Source: Toxotes chatareus
Lineage: Eukaryota > Chordata > Actinopteri > Toxotidae
Length of the DNA: 64,000 nt
Direction: 5' to 3'
Assembly (NCBI GenBank): GCA_016801885.1
Contig: CM028901.1
Span: 18,053,095-18,117,094 of the forward strand
The position numbers were made by a program, and so were the translations under genes. The notes below the pieces were generated by a model. The model ran no database searches and was not told where the DNA came from. It saw only the letters and a program-made list of their open reading frames with translations. This document shows, piece after piece, positions 58,314 through 64,000 of the stretch. Every line of letters begins with the position of its first letter. Positions within the stretch are counted from its first letter, which is position 1.

Positions 58314-59720
58314 CCGTCTGTCAACGCTGCATCCTGAGACAAATAATTTGAACCTGTTTTTGCTGCAACACGACGTGATGTTACCCAGCGGGGATCTGTG
58401 TTGGCCAACCACATGCAACACAAGCAAGCTCACACGCAAGTCTGTTCCTCCAACTGGACTTAAATCATCATATTTCACTATTTCACTGTTACCATGAAAC
58501 AACACGTCTGACCAACACAGCCCCAAAGTTGTTTCAAAGCACGATAAATGTCTGTCTGAATGTGGCACCAAAGAGGAAGGAAAAATTTTTTTGCAGCTGA
58601 TTTCTTAAAGCTCGGTTAGGTTAGCTTTCATTTCACGTGTGTGGCAAAAATACAGGAATGTAATACGTCTTTCCTCATGGACCTCAGTACAATTTAGAAC
58701 AGACTTTAAGGACAAGCTGCAGTGATTCAGGGCACAGCTCTGACAGGCGACTGCCTCAGTAACAACAATGATAGTGTGGCTAGCACAGTCCAGTGCTGTT
58801 AGTCTTAGAGGACAGCAGTGATTGTGTGTCAGCAGTGAGTCAGTCACAAATAAAACGAAGCAGTTCTTTAGCTCACGCTGGATAGTCTGTCATACTCAAC
58901 TCTGCTAGTCTCCAGAAGATCCAGCAGCTGCAGCTGAGTTTTGCCACATAAATGTAATATGACAACTGAAATATTTGGACTGCAAAAAGCCGCAAACCCA
59001 AGCCTGTCACTACAGTGTCTAAAGCATGTGCTCTGTTAAAAATCAAAAATCTCTATTGCTTCTTGTCCCTGATGTAAAGACCCTATGAACATGTAAATAC
59101 TGTTCATTTCAAAAGCCCGTGCTGCAAACAAGATGTGTCCTCCCTTGCTAAAACCTCCATCCTCATCCATCCAGGAGGTTTGGAGTTTCCACATCATACT
59201 TGTGTAAGTCGCACAGTGATACAGGCTCCAAACTAATGATGTCATGTCACAAAACGTTGCTCATATGTAAACATTCTTAAACAGAGACTAAACTTTCCTC
59301 TAGATGAATGTGAAAACAGCCCTCCAGCCTCAAACTCAGACTCGCAGACACTGTTCTCCACAGTCAGACACATGTTTGAATAAACCCACTGCTCACACTG
59401 TACAGCACACCTGCAGCTGAGAGCATGCAGACGTGCCGGTGGCTGATGTTTCGCTGTCATTGATCAACTGATTGGAAATGAGCTGAATCTGTTGGCTGCA
59501 GCATTTCATGTCCCCATTGTTCTTCTGCTCACATCACTGCATGCAAGACATGTACTGAGACATATGAATTATGTAGTTATTTATATTTCATGCAGACACT
59601 GTGAAGCACGTGATCTAAAAGGGAATAAGACTCATAATATACTGTGATACTGTGCATATATAGTGTAGTATGTGTGTGCAGGTGAATACTAAACTCATAC
59701 TAGCAGCTATAGAAACAGAA

Positions 59721-59746
59721 GTGTGTGTGTGTGTGTGTGTGTGTGT
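59721..59746. repeat. (GT)13 microsatellite
   Basis: Thirteen perfect GT units. Confidence 0.95.
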
Positions 59747-59820
59747 CTGGTCTCTGTCAGACCCAGTGGTACAAACTCTGGGGACAGGTCAGCTGTCGAT
59801 CACAGAGATGAACAAGCACT

Positions 59821-59868
59821 CGGGGAGGAAACATGCAAGACTCCACACAGACTGACAGGTTCAAACCC
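59821..59868 (-). repeat. SINE-like dispersed repeat scrap, inverted
   Basis: The reverse complement reads GGGTTTGAACCTGTCAGTCT then GTGTGGAGTCTTGCATGTTT, the B-box-adjacent part of the repeat seen at 33620-33810, here in the opposite orientation. Confidence 0.55.
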
Positions 59869-60622
59869 AAAAAACACAACCAAACACTGAAAGGCTGCAG
59901 GGTTAACAGCAGGTATCTGGAATAATATCTGAATCATGAGGTCGGAATATTTAAAGGGGAAAAAAAAACATCATTTACAGCTGCTGTGGAGCTTGAAATA
60001 TTTATGTCGATAACAAAATGAAAATGTAATTCATCCTTTTACTCAGGCTTTAAATATTAATATTGTCACATCTTTGCCAAATGCCTGCTCTGCTACTGCT
60101 TTTGGCCAGTTGTCGCTTCTCTGATGATGTGTGACTTGATTTAATTCACAACAGACTTACTGTTTAAAGACTCACAGGGTTAGTGTGCGTCTTTGTCTTA
60201 TTGCACTGTAAGTGTTGTTCTGGCTCAGGGAGGAGTTTCTGAAAAACTGAAACCCTTTTGAGGATTTGTGTTGGTACTAACTAACATGTGCCACTGCACA
60301 ATGACAATGATGGATAAAGTTTTAGATGATGACATTCGCTGACTGATGAAAAGTTTGGTTTTTGTGAGCATCCAACGCTCAACAGGGCGATAACGTGGTG
60401 GAATAATCCAGAGCCTGTGTCATCTTCGCCTGGTCACAGTGACCAAGCAGAAACTGCTTATGACCAAGAACACGACGGACGAGGACAAGATTCGCTGACC
60501 TGAAGTGTTCTGTCCCCTCGTGTGAGACGGAGTCTCCTCTGCTCAGGGCTCCATCGAGTCTGTTTGTCAATCCTGAATTAAACTGACTGAAAGATAAGTT
60601 TTGTCTTTTGCGACATATTTAA

Positions 60623-61149
60623 CCCTTTTAAACCTGCCATAGAACCAAATCCTCCAGAACATATTTTACATTTTTACCTGCTGTGGTGCCACATATTTTT
60701 CTAAATACAGAGATGTCTTAGCTGTATCCCTCAAAATTAGAAATATAAAAAAGTTGCACAAAGTAATTTTAAACCACAATAAATTTGAGTGTATTCACTG
60801 GCTAGTCTTTGAGATACACTCAAATTTATAAACTAAGACAAAAACAAAACGAACACCCGCTATCTGGATTATACTAGTTTTATTGTGTGCGCTGTTTATG
60901 GATTTTTTACGATTTTTTACTGGTTTTCTGCACACCCACTCGTGGAAGAGAACAGCTCTCTGAGACATGTTTAAAGTTTGATATGTAAGTGTTACTCCTC
61001 CGGTTTAATATGCAAAAAGAATTATTGCTCTATCTTATGTGGTTGCAGTTTTACCGGCATTTAAAAATTGATATGCAAAAGAGATTGCCGGCGCTCCCGT
61101 TGGTTTAAACCCCTTAAAGATCGCCGGCGCTCCCGTCGGTTTAACAGGG
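60623..61149. mobile_element. PiggyBac-like non-autonomous element (TTAA-flanked)
   Basis: A 527-bp element between TTAA tetranucleotides (60619-60622 and 61150-61153). The ends are CCCTTTTAAACC and, reversed, CCCTGTTAAACC, matching at 11 of 12 bases. TTAA duplications with CCC-starting ends are diagnostic of the piggyBac superfamily. Inside are a perfect 16-bp inverted repeat (60779-60794 with 60814-60829) and, near the right end, two copies of GCCGGCGCTCCCGTYGGTTT (61086-61105 and 61122-61141), 36 bp apart. It has no transposase. The right end lies about 15 bp before the satellite array. Confidence 0.8.
60779..60829. repeat. Perfect 16-bp inverted repeat with 19-nt loop
   Basis: ATAAATTTGAGTGTAT (60779-60794) and its exact reverse complement ATACACTCAAATTTAT (60814-60829). 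It lies inside the piggyBac-like element and could form a hairpin in DNA or RNA. Its role is unknown; it may be a subterminal structure of the element. Confidence 0.92.
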
Positions 61150-61164
61150 TTAACAGAAATTGTT

Positions 61165-64000
61165 ACGCCCGTCTGACGTTTTTTGGAACTTTTTCAGGCC
61201 ATTCTAAAGTATGACTTTTTTTGGCCAATTTTGACGCCATACTATACTATGACCTTTTTTGGCACTTTTTGAGGCCATACTAAAGTATGACTTTTTTTGG
61301 CCGATTTTGACGCCATAATATACTATGACGTTTTTTATGACTTTTTGAGGCCATACTATACTATGACGTTTTTTATGACATTTTGTGGCCATACTAAAGT
61401 ATGACTTTTTTTGGCCAATTTTGACGCCAAACTATACTATGACTTTTTTTTGGCCGATTTTGATGCCATACTATACTATGACGTTTTTTGGCACTTTTTG
61501 AGGCCATACTAAAGTATGCCTTTTTTTGGCCGATTATGACACCATACTATACTATGACATTTTTTGGCACTTTTTGAGGCCATACTAAAGTATGACTTTT
61601 TTTGGCCGATTTTGACGCCATACTATACTATGACCTTTTTTGGCACTTTTTGAGGCCATACTAAAGTATGACTTTTTTGGGCCGATTTTGACGCCATACT
61701 ATACTATGACGTTTTTTTATGACATTTTGAGGCCATACTAAAGTATGACTTTTTTTGGCCGATTTTGACGCCATACTATACTATGACGTTTTCTGGCACT
61801 TTTTGAGGCCATACTAAAGTATGACTTTTTGGGGCCGATTTTGACGCCATACAATACTATGACGTTTTTTATGACATTTTGAGGCCATACTAAAGTATGA
61901 CTTTTTTTGGCCGATTTTGACGCCAAACTACACTATGACTTTTTTTTGGCCGATTTTGATGCCATACTATACTATGACTTTTTTTGGCCAATTTTGACGC
62001 CAAAGTATACTATGACTTTTTTTTGGCCGATTTTGATGCCATACTATACTATGACTTTTTTTGGCCGATTTTGACGCCAAACTATACTATGACTTTTTTT
62101 TGGCCGATTTTGATGCCATACTATACTATGACATTTTTTGGCACTTTTTGAGGCCATACTAAAGTATGACTTTTTTTGGCTGATTTTGACGCCATACTAT
62201 ACTATGACTTTTTTTGGCCGATTTTGACATGATACTATACTATGACGTTTTTTATGACATTTTGAGGCCATACTAAAGTATGACTTTTTTTGGCGGATTT
62301 TGACGCCATACTATACTATGACGTTTTTTATGACTTTTTGAGGCCATACTAAATTATGACTTTTTTTGGCCGATTTTGACACCATACTGTGACGTTTTTT
62401 ATGACATTTTGAGGTCATACTAAAGTATGACTTTTTTTGGCCGATTTTGACGCCATAATATACTATGACGTTTTTTGGCACTTTTTGAGGCCATACTGAA
62501 GTAGGACTTTTTTTGACCGATTTTGACGCCATATTATACTATGAGCTTTTTTGGCACTTTGTGAGGCCATACTAAAGTATGACTTTTTTTGGCCGATTTT
62601 GACGCCATACTATACTATGACTTTTTTTGGCCGATTTTGACGCCATACTATACTATGACCTTTTTTGGCACTTTTTGAGGCCATACTAAAGTATGACTTT
62701 TTTTGGCCGATTTTGACGACATACTATACTATGACGTTTTTTATGACATTTTGAGGCCATACTAAAGTATGACTTTTTTTGGCCGATTTTGACGCCATAC
62801 TATACTATGACGTTTTTTGGCACTTTTTGAGGCCATACTAAAGTATGACTTTTTTTGGCCGATTTTGACGCCATACTATACTATGACGTTTTTTGGCACT
62901 TTTTGAGGCCATACTAAAGTATGACTTTTTTTGGCCGATTTTGACGGCATACTATACTATAACTTTTTTTGACCGATTTTGACGCCATACTATACTATGA
63001 CGTTTTTTAGCACTGTTTGAGGCCATACTAAAGTATGACTTTTTTTGGCCGATTTTGACGCCATACTATACTATGACTTTTTTTTGCCGATTTTGACACC
63101 ATACTATACTATGACCTTTTTTGGCACTTTTTGAGGCCATACTAAAGTATGACTTTTTTTGGCCGATTTTGACGCCATACTATACTATAACTTTTTTTGA
63201 CCGATTTTGACGCCATACTATACTATGACTTTTTTTGGCCGATTTTGACACCATACTATACTATGACCTTTTTTGGCACTTTTTGAGGCCATACTAAAGT
63301 ATGACTTTTTTGGGCCGATTTTGACGCCATACTATACTATGACGTTTTTTTATGACATTTTGAGGCCATACTAAAGTATGACTTTTTTTGGCCGATTTTG
63401 ACGCCATACTATACTATGACGTTTTCTGGCACTTTTTGAGGCCATACTAAAGTATGACTTTTTGGGGCCGATTTTGACGCCATACAATACTATGACGTTT
63501 TTTATGACATTTTGAGGCCATACTAAAGTATGACTTTTTTTTTGGCGATTTTGACGCCAAACTACACTATGACTTTTTTTTGGCGATTTTGATGCCATAC
63601 TATACTATGACTTTTTTGGCCAATTTTGACGCCTAAAGTATACTATGACTTTTTTTTGCGATTTTGATGCCATACTATACTATGACTTTTTTGGCGATTT
63701 TGACGCCAAACTATACTATGACTTTTTTTTGGCCGATTTTGATGCCATACTATACTATGACATTTTTTGGTACTTTTTGAGGCCATACTAAAGTATGACT
63801 TTTTTTGGCTGATTTTGACGCCATACTATACTATGACTTTTTTTGGCCGATTTTGACATGATACTATACTATGACGTTTTTTATGACATTTTGAGGCCAT
63901 ACTAAAGTATGACTTTTTTTGGCGGATTTTGACGCCATACTATACTATGACGTTTTTTATGACTTTTTGAGGCCATACTAAATTATGACTTTTTTTGGCC
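61165..64000. repeat. Satellite array, 76-bp dimeric unit with higher-order structure
   Basis: About 37 units of roughly 76 bp, each made of two related halves of about 38 bp. One half carries CCATACTAAAGTATGAC, the other CCATACTATACTATGAC, each followed by a T6-T8 run and a GGC motif. The first half contains the dyad CATAC-TAAA-GTATG. Variant units recur in the same order about 1.63 kb apart. The array continues past the window edge. Lysine-rich minus-strand ORFs (for example 61738-61926 and 63371-63598) come from the repeat and are not genes. Confidence 0.97.

Larger units (their letters stand above)
57262..60618. other. Non-coding stretch with microsatellites
   Basis: No supportable gene. 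(CCCAG)4 plus (GT)n at 58259-58313, a (GT)13 at 59721-59746 and an inverted SINE-like scrap at 59821-59868 are the only features recognised. The 124-aa minus ORF at 58197-58571 runs through the microsatellite and is not credible. Confidence 0.5.

Noticed and set aside
61204..63598. Lysine-rich minus-strand ORFs of 62-75 codons (MASKS...KKS type)
   Set aside because: They are translations of the 76-bp satellite; the unit is not a multiple of three and the frames open only by chance.
61165..64000. Regular repeats suggesting a CRISPR array
   Set aside because: There are no unique spacers; the whole unit is repeated, and the genome is animal.

Overview
The window looks like non-coding DNA of a ray-finned fish (teleost, probably percomorph). 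Evidence: long AT-rich stretches full of stop codons, many (GT)n/(AC)n microsatellites, and decayed Tc1, hAT, piggyBac-like, Ty3/Gypsy, L1-like and L2/Rex-like elements of kinds typical of teleosts. I found no bacterial-type operon, no tRNA or rRNA gene and no convincing host protein-coding exon. The window is best read as intergenic or deep-intronic sequence. Family names below come from reading translated motifs and remembered consensus features, not from a search.

Layout. 1-6000: a short Gypsy reverse transcriptase scrap (104-184), a hAT element with a perfect 8-bp target duplication (816-1881) that keeps a BED-finger-like first exon, a ZMYM1-like hAT transposase pseudogene (2641-3438), a LINE-like fragment (3900-4240) and a 379-bp Tc1-type deletion derivative bounded by TA (4305-4683). 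6000-17750: a GC-rich block with TATA box and polyadenylation signal that may be an old LTR (6114-7340), a SINE-like copy (11035), a Tc1-like pseudogene (13770-14280) and simple repeats. 17750-19020: a nested cluster in which a 642-bp hAT copy sits at the YLDD codons of a Gypsy reverse transcriptase. 25390-32150: a transposon-like repeat, a Tc1 pseudogene (28625-29140), a strong hairpin (30318-30357) and a LINE 3' end. 39540-39860: the only CpG-rich patch that could be a host promoter. 40880-41790: LINE C-terminus, a MITE and the LINE 3' tail. 46019-46474: a solo LTR. 47470-48560: an L1-like RT remnant meeting an oppositely oriented Gypsy integrase remnant. 51355-54116: a complete non-autonomous LTR retrotransposon. 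56998-57261: another LINE RT scrap. 60623-61149: a piggyBac-like element bounded by TTAA. 61165 to the window end: a 76-bp satellite with higher-order structure.

The most informative element is at 51355-54116. It has a 5-bp target duplication (TGAAT), TG...CA LTRs, a purine-rich tract, and one long ORF in which a gag-like start runs into about 24 copies of a 36-bp coding minisatellite. Ten bases just inside the 5' LTR (51481-51490) are the exact reverse complement of ten bases placed 31 bp after the TATA box in the 3' LTR (53756-53765). This is the layout expected for Tf1/sushi-type self-primed reverse transcription. The 5' LTR has lost about 480 bp, including its promoter. The solo LTR at 46019-46474 has the same TATA-to-motif spacing.
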